DNA of 64,000 nt. Source: Alteromonadaceae bacterium (GTDB lineage: Bacteria > Pseudomonadota > Gammaproteobacteria > Enterobacterales > Alteromonadaceae). A program made the position numbers and the translations under genes. The notes under the pieces are model-generated. The model saw only the letters and a list, made by a program, of their open reading frames with translations, was not told the DNA's origin and did not search any database. Shown in pieces: positions 36,829-46,519 of this stretch; within the stretch, counting starts at the first letter, position 1; each line of letters opens with the position of its first letter. The DNA lies in assembly GCA_013373625.1 (NCBI GenBank), contig JABXHM010000003.1, positions 310,001 to 374,000 on the forward strand. The letters run 5' to 3'.

Positions 36829-37896
36829 ATGAAAATACTGTATGGCGTACAGGGTACCGGTAACGGACACATTGCCAGAGCCCGCATTATGGCCGCCGCT
36901 ATGGCCAGACGCAGTGATATTGACGTGGATTTTGTATTTTCCGGACGCGCTTCGGATGCGTACTTCGATATGCAATGCTTTGGCAACTACCGCACATTCA
37001 CCGGCCTGACCTTTCAGACTCATCGCGGGCAGGTCAGCCAGTGGCATACCTTAAAGCAAGCCAAGCCGCTGCAGCTTATTAGTGATATACGTCAGTTAGA
37101 CGTTTCAGGCTATGACTTATTACTCAACGATTTTGAGCCCGTTACTGCCTGGGCAGCTCGCCGCCATGGATTGCCCTCTATTTCGGTAAGTCATCAGGCC
37201 GCGTTTACGTTTAATGTACCACGTCAGGGCGAACAACTTAGCGATAAACTAATTATGCGTTGTTTTGCACCCACAGACGTGCAGCTCGGTGTACACTGGT
37301 TTCACTTTGATCAACCCATTGTGCCGCCGTTTATCAACGATAAACCTGTAACGGCCCCCACGAACAGCCATATTCTGGTCTATTTACCTTTTGAAGACAT
37401 CGACGAAATCAGGCTCATGCTTGAGCCCCTGACGGAACAAAAGTTTGTTTGTTTTCATCCCGGCGTAACCCACGAACACAAGCAAGGACATATCCACTGG
37501 TTCCGTCCGTCAAAACCGGGATTTCGCAGCGCCTTGCAACATTGTGCAGGGGTGATCAGCAACGGTGGTTTCGAACTGGCCAGCGAATCACTGCAGTTAA
37601 AGAAAAAACTGCTGGTTAAACCGCTGCGTGGGCAATTTGAACAAATGTCCAACTTAAAGACCCTGATGACCCTGGGGTTATGCCAACCACTTTATCAGCT
37701 TGATACCGATACCGTAGAAGACTGGCTCTGCGAGCCCGACAGCGAGGGGCTGGAATTTCCGGACGATCCGACGCCCATGCTTGACTGGATACTAACCGGT
37801 AATTGGAACAACACCCAACCACTGTGCGATGCGCTATGGAAACAAGTTAAATTTGGCCCAAAAACCCGCGAACGTTTGATGTCACTTGCATTTTAA
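36829..37896 (+). CDS. MJ1255/VC2487-family glycosyltransferase
   Basis: A 355-residue GT-B-like protein resembling the MJ1255/VC2487 group, related to MurG and UDP-glucuronosyltransferases. The N-terminal nucleotide-fold loop is YGVQGTGNGHIARARIMAAA, and the C-terminal donor-binding segment contains CAGVISNGGFELASESLQLKKKLLVKPLRGQFEQ. Substrate unknown; a cell envelope glycolipid is plausible because it is in an operon with a lipid phosphatase. No membrane segment is seen. Confidence 0.85.
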   Translation: MKILYGVQGTGNGHIARARIMAAAMARRSDIDVDFVFSGRASDAYFDMQCFGNYRTFTGLTFQTHRGQVSQWHTLKQAKPLQLISDIRQLDVSGYDLLLNDFEPVTAWAARRHGLPSISVSHQAAFTFNVPRQGEQLSDKLIMRCFAPTDVQLGVHWFHFDQPIVPPFINDKPVTAPTNSHILVYLPFEDIDEIRLMLEPLTEQKFVCFHPGVTHEHKQGHIHWFRPSKPGFRSALQHCAGVISNGGFELASESLQLKKKLLVKPLRGQFEQMSNLKTLMTLGLCQPLYQLDTDTVEDWLCEPDSEGLEFPDDPTPMLDWILTGNWNNTQPLCDALWKQVKFGPKTRERLMSLAF

Positions 37897-37943
37897 TTTC
37901 GCTCTGCGATGATAACGGCACTTTTTGTATTAGGAGAGGGTGC

Positions 37944-38096
37944 GTGGTTAAGCGTATTGCATTAGTGCTGTTGTTATTATCAAGTGTGTCAGCCTGTGGC
38001 TACCGGGGAGCGTTATACGTGCCGGAGACACCACCAGCAAGCGATAGCAAGCCAGGCGAAAACCCGTCTCCCGACTCATCCGGAGATTCTCGCTAG
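37944..38096 (+). CDS. lptM: LptM (YifL) small lipoprotein
   Basis: A 50-residue lipoprotein with signal peptide VKRIALVLLLLSSVSAC, then CGYRGALYVP, matching the L-x-A-C-G-x-[KR]-G-x-L-Y-x-P signature of LptM. In E. coli LptM binds LptDE at the outer membrane and helps LPS translocon assembly. It starts with GTG 37944 preceded by AGGAGAGGG, a strong ribosome site. Its TAG stop shares one base with the GTG start of lysA, so it heads the lysA-dapF operon as in other gammaproteobacteria. Confidence 0.93.
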   Translation: MVKRIALVLLLLSSVSACGYRGALYVPETPPASDSKPGENPSPDSSGDSR

Positions 38097-39346
38097 TGGA
38101 TTACTTCAGTTACAAACACAACACGCTGCATGCTGAAGATGTTAATGTAAAAGATCTTGCCAATCAGTTCGGCACCCCGCTTTATGTGTATTCACGCGCT
38201 ACGTTAGAACGCCACTGGCATGCTTTTAACGATGCCCTGGCCGACCACCCACACCTGATCTGTTATGCCGTAAAAGCCAATTCCAATATTGGTGTATTGA
38301 GTGTGCTGGCCAAATTAGGTTCAGGCTTTGACATTGTTTCCGGTGGGGAACTGGCCAGGGTAATCGAAGCTGGTGGCGATATGAGCAAGGTTGTTTTCTC
38401 TGGCGTAGGTAAAACGCCTGAGGAAATCGAATTCGCGCTTAATCAGAATATTCATTGCTTTAACGTTGAATCTGAACCAGAGCTGGAGCGTATTAACGAT
38501 GTGGCCAGCAAACTGGGCAAAGTAGCACCTATTTCGCTGCGCATTAACCCTGATGTGGATGCCAAAACACACCCGTATATTTCCACCGGTTTAAAAGCCA
38601 ACAAATTCGGTATTGCCCGCGAGCGTGCCATTGAAGTATATACCCTGGCGCATAACCTGCCTAACCTCAAAGTTATTGGTATGGATTGCCATATTGGTTC
38701 ACAGTTAACCGAAACCGGACCTTTTGTTGATGCGCTGGAGCGTTTATTAGCCCTGGTCGATGAACTGGCCAGTAAAGGCATAGAAATCAGCCACCTTGAT
38801 GTGGGCGGCGGCCTTGGCGTAACCTATAAAGACGAAACGCCACCTCACCCGCATGAATATGCCCAGGCCATTGCCGCTAAAATGAAAGGCCGCGAGCACC
38901 TGACATTAATTATGGAGCCGGGCCGGGCAATAGCCGCCAATGCAGGTATCATGCTAACCAAGGTTGAGTTTGTAAAATCAGGCGAAGAGAAAAACTTTGC
39001 CATTGTTGATGCGGCCATGAACGACATGATCCGCCCCTCACTGTATTCAGCCTGGCAGGCCATTATCCCGGTAGAAGAGGATCTTGAGCGCGAAACCCAT
39101 ACCTATGACGTGGTAGGACCAATTTGCGAGACGGGTGATTTTATTGGTAAAGATCGCGATTTAGCCATTGCCAGCGGTGACCTGTTAGCCGTGCGTAGCG
39201 CCGGTGCCTATGGCTTTGTGATGGCGTCTAACTACAATACCCGCTGCCGCCCGGCAGAGATTATGGTCGATAAAAATGACGTGCATGTAGTACGAGAACG
39301 AGAAATTCTAAAAGATCTCTGGAAAGGAGAGCATAAACTTACGTAA
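38096..39346 (+). CDS. lysA: Diaminopimelate decarboxylase
   Basis: Last step of lysine synthesis: PLP-dependent decarboxylation of meso-diaminopimelate. 416 residues, fold-III type. The PLP lysine is in CYAVKANSNIGVL (near residue 61); VSGGELARVIEAGGD, HIGSQ, LDVGGGLGVTY and CETGDF are family blocks. It starts with GTG overlapping the lptM stop. dapF follows 35 bp later; LysA uses the product of DapF. Confidence 0.97.
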   Translation: MDYFSYKHNTLHAEDVNVKDLANQFGTPLYVYSRATLERHWHAFNDALADHPHLICYAVKANSNIGVLSVLAKLGSGFDIVSGGELARVIEAGGDMSKVVFSGVGKTPEEIEFALNQNIHCFNVESEPELERINDVASKLGKVAPISLRINPDVDAKTHPYISTGLKANKFGIARERAIEVYTLAHNLPNLKVIGMDCHIGSQLTETGPFVDALERLLALVDELASKGIEISHLDVGGGLGVTYKDETPPHPHEYAQAIAAKMKGREHLTLIMEPGRAIAANAGIMLTKVEFVKSGEEKNFAIVDAAMNDMIRPSLYSAWQAIIPVEEDLERETHTYDVVGPICETGDFIGKDRDLAIASGDLLAVRSAGAYGFVMASNYNTRCRPAEIMVDKNDVHVVREREILKDLWKGEHKLT

Positions 39347-39381
39347 ACTAGAGGCATTCTAATAAATATTGTTGCGCATAA

Positions 39382-40212
39382 ATGCAGGTAAACTTTTCTA
39401 AAATGCAGGGTCTCGGCAATGACTTTATGGTTGTTGATAACGTGACCCAAAATGTTTTTTTCTCGCCGGAGAAAATTCAAAAGCTTGCCGACCGCAACTT
39501 TGGTATTGGGTTCGATCAACTGTTAATGGTCGAACCGCCTTACGATCCTGATCAGGATTTTCATTATCGTATATTCAATGCCGATGGTTCCGAAGTGGCT
39601 CAGTGCGGTAATGGTGCGCGGTGCTTCGCCCGTTTTGTAAAGTTAAAAGGGCTAATTAACCGCCACAAAATTTTAGTCAGCACCAAAGCCGGCAAAATGA
39701 TTCTGTATCTTGAAAAAGATGGCATGGTAACGGTAAACATGGGTGTACCCAACTTTACGCCGGCAGAAATACCGCTACGTGCCAACAAAGAAGAAAAAAC
39801 TTACCTGGTACGTGCTGATGACAACACATTTTTTTGTGGCGCGGTGTCAATGGGTAACCCCCACTGTGTGCTGGAAGTCGATGATGTGGATACGGCTGAC
39901 GTAGCTACCATTGGCCCGTTATTAGAAGGTCATGAACGCTTTCCTGAAGGGGCTAACGTAGGTTTTATGCAAATCCTCTCCAGTGAGCATATTCGACTGC
40001 GGGTTTTTGAACGCGGCGCTGGTGAAACACTGGCTTGTGGCAGCGGCGCATGCGCAGCGGTTGCAATAGGTCAAATACAAGGTAAATTAGGTAAAGACGT
40101 TCGGGTTGATTTGCCCGGGGGTCGATTACGGATCCGCTGGCAAGGGCAAGGTAGCCCTTTAAAAATGACCGGATCGGCAGAGCATGTATACGACGGAACC
40201 ATAAATATATGA
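39382..40212 (+). CDS. dapF: Diaminopimelate epimerase
   Basis: Cofactor-independent epimerase that makes meso-diaminopimelate from the LL form for lysine and peptidoglycan. 276 residues. The catalytic cysteines are in [13 protein letters not shown] and [14 protein letters not shown]; the N-terminus [15 protein letters not shown] is standard. Its TGA stop overlaps the ATG of the DUF484 gene (ATGA). Confidence 0.98.
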   Translation: MQVNFSKMQGLGNDFMVVDNVTQNVFFSPEKIQKLADRNFGIGFDQLLMVEPPYDPDQDFHYRIFNADGSEVAQCGNGARCFARFVKLKGLINRHKILVSTKAGKMILYLEKDGMVTVNMGVPNFTPAEIPLRANKEEKTYLVRADDNTFFCGAVSMGNPHCVLEVDDVDTADVATIGPLLEGHERFPEGANVGFMQILSSEHIRLRVFERGAGETLACGSGACAAVAIGQIQGKLGKDVRVDLPGGRLRIRWQGQGSPLKMTGSAEHVYDGTINI

Positions 40213-40907
40213 ATGATGTATCAGGTCACGGCAACACCTCACTGCAGTTTAGTACCGACTTTCCCGAGGTTGGTGATGTTACCGCTGAGCAAGTAGGCCA
40301 GTTTTTGGTAGCAAACCCTGACTTTTTCATTCAACACCCAAGTATACTCGAAGGCCTGCAAATTCCTCACGTCCAAAAGGGCAGTGTGTCACTGGTAGAG
40401 TTGCAAAGTGAGCAGATGCGTAAGAAAGTCCGCCTGCTTAACTACAAACTCAGTCAACTCATTAGCATTGCCAAGCAAAATGAAAAAATCTACCGCGCCT
40501 ATGCCGATCTCAACCTGAGGATTCTTACCTGTAAGGATATCAGTGAAATACTACTGAGACTGCAGGAAACACTTCAGGAGGAACTGAGCCTGGCGTCGGT
40601 AGAATTAAAAATGTTTAAAGGTGCTAATGCCCTGCCCGAACTACAAAAACGGTTGTTTATGGAAAAGCGCTTTAAGCAAACCCCCTATTTTTTCGGGCGC
40701 TTAAGTCAACATGAAAAACAGTTAATGTTTGGTGACCAAACGGCAGAATCAACCGCTCTTATATTACTCGGCGATAACAATGAGTTGGGTATACTTGCCG
40801 TGGGCAGCCACAGCGCCGACCACTTTACACCTGACATGGACACCCTGCTGCTAAATCAGTTACGCGAAGTATTAAATGTGGTGTTGCCAGAGAAAATGCG
40901 CTACTGA
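40209..40907 (+). CDS. DUF484 family protein
   Basis: A 232-residue GAF-like protein of unknown function, conserved between dapF and xerC in gammaproteobacteria and pseudomonads. The N-terminal [23 protein letters not shown] is the DUF484 hallmark, followed by a coiled coil ([19 protein letters not shown]) and a GAF-like domain to the end. It is coupled to both neighbours (4-bp overlap with dapF, 1-bp with xerC). Confidence 0.93.
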   Translation: MNDVSGHGNTSLQFSTDFPEVGDVTAEQVGQFLVANPDFFIQHPSILEGLQIPHVQKGSVSLVELQSEQMRKKVRLLNYKLSQLISIAKQNEKIYRAYADLNLRILTCKDISEILLRLQETLQEELSLASVELKMFKGANALPELQKRLFMEKRFKQTPYFFGRLSQHEKQLMFGDQTAESTALILLGDNNELGILAVGSHSADHFTPDMDTLLLNQLREVLNVVLPEKMRY

Positions 40908-41827
40908 TGAGCGTCAGCGACGCCGCGGAATTACCACCACTGGCTCCCGCCTGCGAGCACTGGCTGAACAAGTTTTGCGACCACCTCCGTTATGAACGCG
41001 GGTTATCAGATCATACCGTTAAGAATTATCAGCGTCAGCTTACCCGGATTGCCGTCAACCTTGAATTGCACCACTGGAAAGACCTCAATCAGGCCGACGT
41101 AAAACGCGCCATGGCCATTGCCCGAAAACAACACATGAAACCCCGCAGTATTGCCCTGCGCTTGTCAGCCTTACGGACTTTCTGCCAGTTCCTTATCACA
41201 AACCGGGTACTGAGCGCAGATCCGGTAGAAGGTATTCAGGCCCCAAAAGCAGATAAGCCGCTCCCTAAGCAAATGTCAGTAGACGATATGTCAGCGCTGC
41301 TGAATGAATCCGACGACGAAGAAATCACCATCCGTGATCAAGCCATGTTTGAGTTAATGTACGGCTGTGGTTTGCGATTAAGTGAACTCACCAGCCTCAA
41401 CGTGTTTAATATCACCAGCGATCGCCAGTTAAGGGTAACCGGTAAAGGTAACAAACAGCGCCTGTTACCGATTGGCCGAAAGGCACAAGCCGCATTGCAG
41501 CGCTGGTTAACTGTGCGCAGTAGTTGGGGCGCCACCACTGAATCGGCGCTATTTATCAGTAAGCGAAAAAGGCGTATCTCGAACCGTCAGGTCGCCAATC
41601 GGCTCGAGGCCATGGCGCAACGTCAAAGCCTGGGGCAGCGCGTGAATCCGCACAAGCTCCGCCACTCCTTTGCCACTCATGTACTTGAATCGAGTAGCGA
41701 TTTGCGCGCCGTACAGGAATTGCTTGGCCACGCAAATTTGTCTACTACACAGGTCTATACCCATTTGGATTTTCAACATTTAGCCAAGGTATATGATACT
41801 GCTCACCCTCGCGCGCGTAAGAAGTAA
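40907..41827 (+). CDS. xerC: Tyrosine recombinase XerC
   Basis: Site-specific recombinase that, with XerD, resolves chromosome dimers at dif at the division septum. 306 residues: N-terminal SAM-like core-binding domain (FCDHLRYERGLSDHTVKNYQ), catalytic domain with Arg in YGCGLRLSELTSL, Lys in GKGNKQRLLPIG, H-x-x-R in HKLRHSFATHVLE, and His and Tyr in LGHANLSTTQVYTHL. Its ATG overlaps the DUF484 stop (TGATG). It is the host dif recombinase in its usual place, not a mobile-element integrase. Confidence 0.96.
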   Translation: MSVSDAAELPPLAPACEHWLNKFCDHLRYERGLSDHTVKNYQRQLTRIAVNLELHHWKDLNQADVKRAMAIARKQHMKPRSIALRLSALRTFCQFLITNRVLSADPVEGIQAPKADKPLPKQMSVDDMSALLNESDDEEITIRDQAMFELMYGCGLRLSELTSLNVFNITSDRQLRVTGKGNKQRLLPIGRKAQAALQRWLTVRSSWGATTESALFISKRKRRISNRQVANRLEAMAQRQSLGQRVNPHKLRHSFATHVLESSSDLRAVQELLGHANLSTTQVYTHLDFQHLAKVYDTAHPRARKK

Positions 41828-41856
41828 CAGTAAACTAAACAGCAGGAATTTATATC

Positions 41857-42573
41857 ATGCAGTGCTACCGCCCGGTCCAGCCGGTAAAAGCGATGACCTT
41901 CGACCTGGATGACACCCTTTACGACAACGGGCCGGTTATCAAACACGCAACTGGGGCACTCAATCAGCGTATCGCAGCAGAGTTTCCGCAGGCTGCGGCA
42001 TTATCACCCACGCAGTGGGCACACATAAAACAGTCCCTGATCTTGCGCACACCCGGTCTCGCTTTTGACATGGGTAAGCTGCGGTACGAGAGCCTGTTTA
42101 TTGCCCTGGCAGATGACGAGCCCGACGACACTGCACGACACCAGGCAGCACAGCAATTATTTGACTGCTTTTACGCCGCCAGAAGTGACTTTGAAATCGC
42201 CAGGGACGTGCGGGAAGTGTTAAAAGTGCTCAGTCAGCATATTCCATTAATTGCCATCACGAACGGTAATGTGGATACCATTAAAACCGGTATAGACGCC
42301 TATTTTACTGCCACGCTACACGCCAGCATTACCCGCCCGAGCAAACCGCATCGCGCCATGTTTGATGAGGCAGTGGCACTGCTAAACCTGACACCTGAGA
42401 ATGTGCTTCATGTGGGCGATAACCTCGAAAAAGACGTGCTCGGCGCCCATCGTGCAGGTTTGCAAAGCGCCTGGTTTGCCGCCGATCGCGCCATGAATTT
42501 ACAACATGAACCAGTTAGCGTGTTACCCAGTGTGCAACTTGCAAGCCTGCACGAACTTACCTGGTTTATTTAG
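41857..42573 (+). CDS. yigB: HAD-superfamily hydrolase, YigB type
   Basis: A 238-residue HAD phosphatase. Motif I is FDLDDTLYDNGPV, motif II IAITNGN, and motif III/IV is the segment KPHRAMFDEA ... VLHVGDNLEKDVLGAHRAG. YigB in E. coli dephosphorylates FMN to riboflavin; this is likely shared. Ribosome site CAGGAA precedes the ATG. In E. coli uvrD follows at once, but here 11.7 kb of other genes intervene. Confidence 0.92.
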   Translation: MQCYRPVQPVKAMTFDLDDTLYDNGPVIKHATGALNQRIAAEFPQAAALSPTQWAHIKQSLILRTPGLAFDMGKLRYESLFIALADDEPDDTARHQAAQQLFDCFYAARSDFEIARDVREVLKVLSQHIPLIAITNGNVDTIKTGIDAYFTATLHASITRPSKPHRAMFDEAVALLNLTPENVLHVGDNLEKDVLGAHRAGLQSAWFAADRAMNLQHEPVSVLPSVQLASLHELTWFI

Positions 42574-42804
42574 CGTACTAGCGCCGATAACACGCTTACT
42601 CGTTAAAATCTGATTAATGCACTTAAGTAAATCACGTCGCGACATCAGTATGCTTAGAGTGGGCTAATTTCGCAGACAACGTCTTGATTCAATTTACATA
42701 TCAGATATTTATAAACATAACGCCATTTTCATTTTTGAGTATTGCATCTGACACCTGGCAATGACAGATTAAGATTTTTACAGTTTGTTAACAAGGTGAT
42801 AACG

Positions 42805-45018
42805 ATGTATAAGTCCGGCAGACGACTGACAATAGTTTCTGTAATTGCGCTTTTAAGCGCCTGCGGTGGTGGTGGCGGAGGCGGAGGCGGAAGCTCTACA
42901 ACGCCGCCACCAGTGGATAACACGCCACCGCCAAATGTCGCGCCTGTTGCCGATGCGGGGGCAGATCAAAGCGTTGATGAACTTACCCTCGTTACCCTGT
43001 CAGGTTCAGGCACAGACAGTGACGGCAGTATCAGCAGTTACGCCTGGTCACAAACGGCTGGCACAGCTGTTACCTTAAACGATGCCGGCATGCAGTCAGC
43101 CAGCTTTAATGCACCAGACTTATCAGCAGATGAAGTCCTGACTTTTCAACTCACCGTTACCGATGACGATGGCGATACCGGCACCGATGTCGTGGACATT
43201 ACGGTCAGAGATATCACGCCTCCAACAAACCCACCGGAAACTATGCAAGTGCCCGAGGGTGGCATACTGATCATTCCGTCTGATGCAGAAAGCTCAGCCG
43301 CTTTTTGGGCGGGCAACGGCAGTGAACCCGTTGGTACCATGACTGTGGTAGATGTTGAACATGAGCATTTCAGTAAAGCGTTAGAACTTGATATTACCAA
43401 TCCAAGCGGTACCAGTTGGAACGGACAAGCACAAATTTTTACCAACGCGGGCCTGCAAAGTGGCGATGTCGTGTTATTGCACTTTTACTTCCGTTCACTC
43501 TCCAGCCAGTATGAAACAGGTACCGGATTTACCTCTGCCGTACTGGAAGGCCCTTCTCCTGATTTTGTCCAGTTTATTAACCGCCGTGTTGATAGCGCCA
43601 GTGAATGGGTTGAGTATTTTATTCCGGCTGAAATCACTCAGGACTTTGATGTGGGTGAACTGGCCATTAAATTTGGCCTGGGTGCAGGAGACCGTCCACA
43701 GTCTTATCAGATTGGTGGCATTGAGCTGTATAACTATCAAACGAATAAATCGCTGGAAGAGCTACCGGTAACTTCCCCTACCTACGCGGGTCGCGACCCA
43801 GATGCTGCCTGGCGTGCAGACGCTGCACAACGTATTGAAACCCATCGCAAAGGTGACTTTACGCTGACACTGCAAGATGCCGATGGCAATGAAATCCCTG
43901 CCACAGACATTCACGTTACCCTGACCAAACATGCTTATCACTTTGGTTCTGCTATCGTTTCCAACCGACTTATAGGCACCGATGAAGATAGCCTGACGTA
44001 CCAACAGAAAGTGTTAGAACTGTTTAATCAGGCAGGGCCTGAAAACGATTTAAAATGGGCACCCTGGATTGGTGAGTGGGGAGAGGACTTCTCACAACAA
44101 ACTACGTTGGCCGGCTTACAATGGCTGAAGGATCACGACATTTATGCCCGCGGGCATGTGCTGGTATGGCCATCTAAACGTAATTTACCCGACATGATGC
44201 AGCAATACTTACCAGACAACACGGACGATGCCGATCCCCAGGCGCTGGTAGAAGTTGAGCAGCATATTGACGATATTACACTGGCAACCGCTGATTTACT
44301 GTCTGAGTGGGATGTCCTGAACGAGCCTTTTGATAATCACTACCTGATGGATGCCTTTGGCGATGAAATTATGGTTGATTGGTTTGAGCAAACACGCGAG
44401 AACTTACCCGACCACAAGCTCTATATTAATGACTACAGCATACTGTCGTCTGCCGGTCAGGATGTGGCGCATCAACAGCATTACCAGGATACCATTGCGT
44501 ACCTGCTTGAGCAGGGTGCACCGCTGGACGGCATTGGTTTTCAAAGTCATTTCAGCGATATTTTAACGGACATCCCCACCGTGTACGCTATTTTAGAACG
44601 TTTCCATCAGGCGTTCCCTGATTCGGTATTCCGTTCTACTGAATTTGATATCAGAACCAACGACGAACAATTACAAGCTGATTACACCCGTGACTTTATG
44701 ACCCTTTTCTTTAGTCACCCTGCTACCGTGGGGATCCAGCTATGGGGTTTCTGGGCACAGCAACACTGGTATCCGGAAGCGGCGATGTACGATGAAGACT
44801 GGCGTGAAAAACCCAACGCAGTAGTTTGGAAAGATTTGATTTTTAATCAATGGCACAGTGAATTTAACGGCCAGACCGATGCCAACGGCCAATTCAGCGA
44901 ACGTGGTTTTTACGGAGAGTACACTGCTAGCTTCACTCATGAAGGCAGTGAACACACACTCAACTTTGTACTTGAGCAAAGTGGGGATAATCAGATTGTG
45001 TTAAAACTGCCAGAATAA
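42805..45018 (+). CDS. GH10 endo-1,4-beta-xylanase lipoprotein with PKD-like and CBM-like domains
   Basis: A 737-residue surface xylanase. Signal peptide with lipobox LLSAC (Cys20), then nine Gly and a Pro-rich linker; a PKD/cadherin-like domain at about 45-137 (VADAGADQSVDEL, TVTDDDGDTGTDVVDITV); a beta-sandwich carbohydrate-binding-like domain at about 145-312; then GH10 from about 335. The acid/base is Glu507 in DVLNEPFD and the nucleophile Glu613 in RSTEFDIR. ATG 42805 has AAGGTG upstream. A 27-bp GGT/GGC/GGA tract encodes the poly-Gly. No other xylan genes are near. Confidence 0.93.
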   Translation: MYKSGRRLTIVSVIALLSACGGGGGGGGGSSTTPPPVDNTPPPNVAPVADAGADQSVDELTLVTLSGSGTDSDGSISSYAWSQTAGTAVTLNDAGMQSASFNAPDLSADEVLTFQLTVTDDDGDTGTDVVDITVRDITPPTNPPETMQVPEGGILIIPSDAESSAAFWAGNGSEPVGTMTVVDVEHEHFSKALELDITNPSGTSWNGQAQIFTNAGLQSGDVVLLHFYFRSLSSQYETGTGFTSAVLEGPSPDFVQFINRRVDSASEWVEYFIPAEITQDFDVGELAIKFGLGAGDRPQSYQIGGIELYNYQTNKSLEELPVTSPTYAGRDPDAAWRADAAQRIETHRKGDFTLTLQDADGNEIPATDIHVTLTKHAYHFGSAIVSNRLIGTDEDSLTYQQKVLELFNQAGPENDLKWAPWIGEWGEDFSQQTTLAGLQWLKDHDIYARGHVLVWPSKRNLPDMMQQYLPDNTDDADPQALVEVEQHIDDITLATADLLSEWDVLNEPFDNHYLMDAFGDEIMVDWFEQTRENLPDHKLYINDYSILSSAGQDVAHQQHYQDTIAYLLEQGAPLDGIGFQSHFSDILTDIPTVYAILERFHQAFPDSVFRSTEFDIRTNDEQLQADYTRDFMTLFFSHPATVGIQLWGFWAQQHWYPEAAMYDEDWREKPNAVVWKDLIFNQWHSEFNGQTDANGQFSERGFYGEYTASFTHEGSEHTLNFVLEQSGDNQIVLKLPE

Positions 45019-45501
45019 AAATGGCTGTGGTTATTTAACAGGTTTAGCACGACCGGAGCCCTTGGTTTAACGCTCCATAGCGCTCAGCCTGTTTAACCAC
45101 GCGGACAAGATAAACCCTCTGTACTAAAACCCGTTCAGGTTGCGTATGTTTATAGCGGCACAATCAGCAAAATGAATATCCCAAAAAAGAACCTTAAATA
45201 AGCTAATCCCGACCTCGCCTTTAATACGGGACGTCTGCTTTTAGCCAGCTTCTACGTAGCCCTTGCAGTGGAAAGGTCAGGGCTAGCCGGTCACCGACGT
45301 CCCGTCACGATAGGGTGTCTTCCATTCATAGTGCACTTTTCCATAGTCGGTCATGCTTAATGATATCTTTAATATTAGATTGGTTTGCTCGGTCATCTTG
45401 TATTTATTTTAATTTGTATATAAATTAAACAATCAGTTAAGTATGGTAGGTATTGGAATTGACTTTGATGCTCATGTTGAGCGCACTGAATCCAGGAGGG
45501 A
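45019..45501. other. Intergenic region with structured repeats
   Basis: About 480 bases between the xylanase and the PEP-CTERM gene. An imperfect inverted repeat (GTGGTTATTTAACAGG near 45027-45042, CCTGTTTAACCAC near 45088-45100) may end xylanase transcription. A second, nested inverted repeat at 45226-45305 is listed separately. No coding frame is convincing. Confidence 0.5.
45226..45305. repeat. Nested inverted repeat (possible structured RNA or element remnant)
   Basis: Outer arms ACGGGACGTC (45226-45235) and GACGTCCCGT (45296-45305) are perfect over 10 bp. Inside them, TAGCCCT (45257-45263) and AGGGCTA (45279-45285) form a perfect 7-bp stem with a 15-nt loop. Together they make an 80-nt two-tier hairpin in a non-coding stretch. 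There is no T-run, so a terminator is unlikely. Confidence 0.55.
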
Positions 45502-45666
45502 TTGATGTCAAAAACACACCTGCAACCTCGTTTCACCTCTGTTTTTAATCACTTACGCAACTGGGATTTATCTTCCTGCTCGGCAATCACTAGTCTGGGG
45601 AAGTTTTTACGTAGCGCTGCGTGTATTTCTGCGAAAGCAGATTACTCAATATATAAAGGATTAACT

Positions 45667-46476
45667 ATGACACGTTTGTTTATTAAAGCACTGGTACCCA
45701 TATCTCTGATTTTATCGTTTAACTTAAAGGCGGACATTATTACCGTCAATTTGTCTGGAACTTTGAACTTTAATTCCGATTCAAGCTCCGGAACAGATGT
45801 AATTGGTCTGGATGGAGTAAATATTTATACTACGAGTATCTTCAAAGCAGCCGATACTCCTGATAGGACTGATATCTTGACCTACCCCATAGATAAAACA
45901 ATAACTAATGTAACCTGGTATAGTAAATTGCACTCGTATTACACAGACTCTTTTCTCGATGGCCTTGGCAATCCAATAACATTAGGCAACAGCTATGATG
46001 TAGATAATCGGCGTACCCTTGACCTTAGCTATTCTAGGTTTTTTGCGCAAAACAGAGCCAACTACGATAACAATAGCGATGCTGTCATTTTTTACTCCGG
46101 TTTAGATCGTGATTTGTATCATATAAGCCAAAATGCACCGGGAACATCATACCGATTTTATCTACCGAGTTTACACTTTGATGTCGGCCCTCTCTATTTC
46201 GGCTATCAAGATATAACACTAGACAGTTTCGACTTTAATGACCTGTCACTTGCCAATCTGCGAGTTGATGACGCTCGACTCTCCTACAATGATGGCTCTA
46301 CTCAGCATGCATATTATAGTCTCGACAATGTTTCGTTCGAAATATCGGCATTAGATGATAACGAAGAGACTATATTACCAGAGCCGGCGTCATTAGCACT
46401 TACTGGCATGGCGTTATTAGCTACCTTTTCGTTGAGAAGACGTAAAAAATTCGACAAGTTTTGTAGCATTGCCTAG
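45667..46476 (+). CDS. PEP-CTERM sorting-domain protein
   Basis: An exported protein of 269 residues: signal peptide (TRLFIKALVPISLILSFNLKA), a Ser/Asp/Tyr-rich beta domain of unknown function, and a C-terminal PEP-CTERM sorting signal (LPEPASLALTGMALLATF followed by SLRRRKK). Exosortase would cleave at the PEP motif and anchor or release it, usually together with exopolysaccharide. No exosortase gene is in the window. ATG 45667 has AAAGGA upstream. An in-frame ATG at 45505 has an even better AGGAGG, but would add 54 residues before the signal peptide; see findings. Confidence 0.85.
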   Translation: MTRLFIKALVPISLILSFNLKADIITVNLSGTLNFNSDSSSGTDVIGLDGVNIYTTSIFKAADTPDRTDILTYPIDKTITNVTWYSKLHSYYTDSFLDGLGNPITLGNSYDVDNRRTLDLSYSRFFAQNRANYDNNSDAVIFYSGLDRDLYHISQNAPGTSYRFYLPSLHFDVGPLYFGYQDITLDSFDFNDLSLANLRVDDARLSYNDGSTQHAYYSLDNVSFEISALDDNEETILPEPASLALTGMALLATFSLRRRKKFDKFCSIA

Positions 46477-46498
46477 AGCAAAAAAAAATATTTTTAGT

Positions 46499-46519
46499 GC
46501 CTTCAGAATATCTGAAGGC
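46499..46519 (+). terminator. Hairpin after the PEP-CTERM gene
   Basis: GCCTTCAG (46499-46506), 5-nt loop, CTGAAGGC (46512-46519), 23 bp after the stop. The tail is T-rich but interrupted (CTACTTTATG), so efficiency is uncertain. Confidence 0.6.

Noticed and set aside
40907-41827. Tyrosine recombinase as evidence of a mobile element
   Set aside because: Its position between DUF484 and yigB and its sequence identify it as the chromosomal XerC.
45027-45100. GTTTAAC-like motifs suggesting an integron attC site
   Set aside because: The motifs do not fit GTTRRRY/RYYYAAC core sites, and there is no integron integrase or cassette array.
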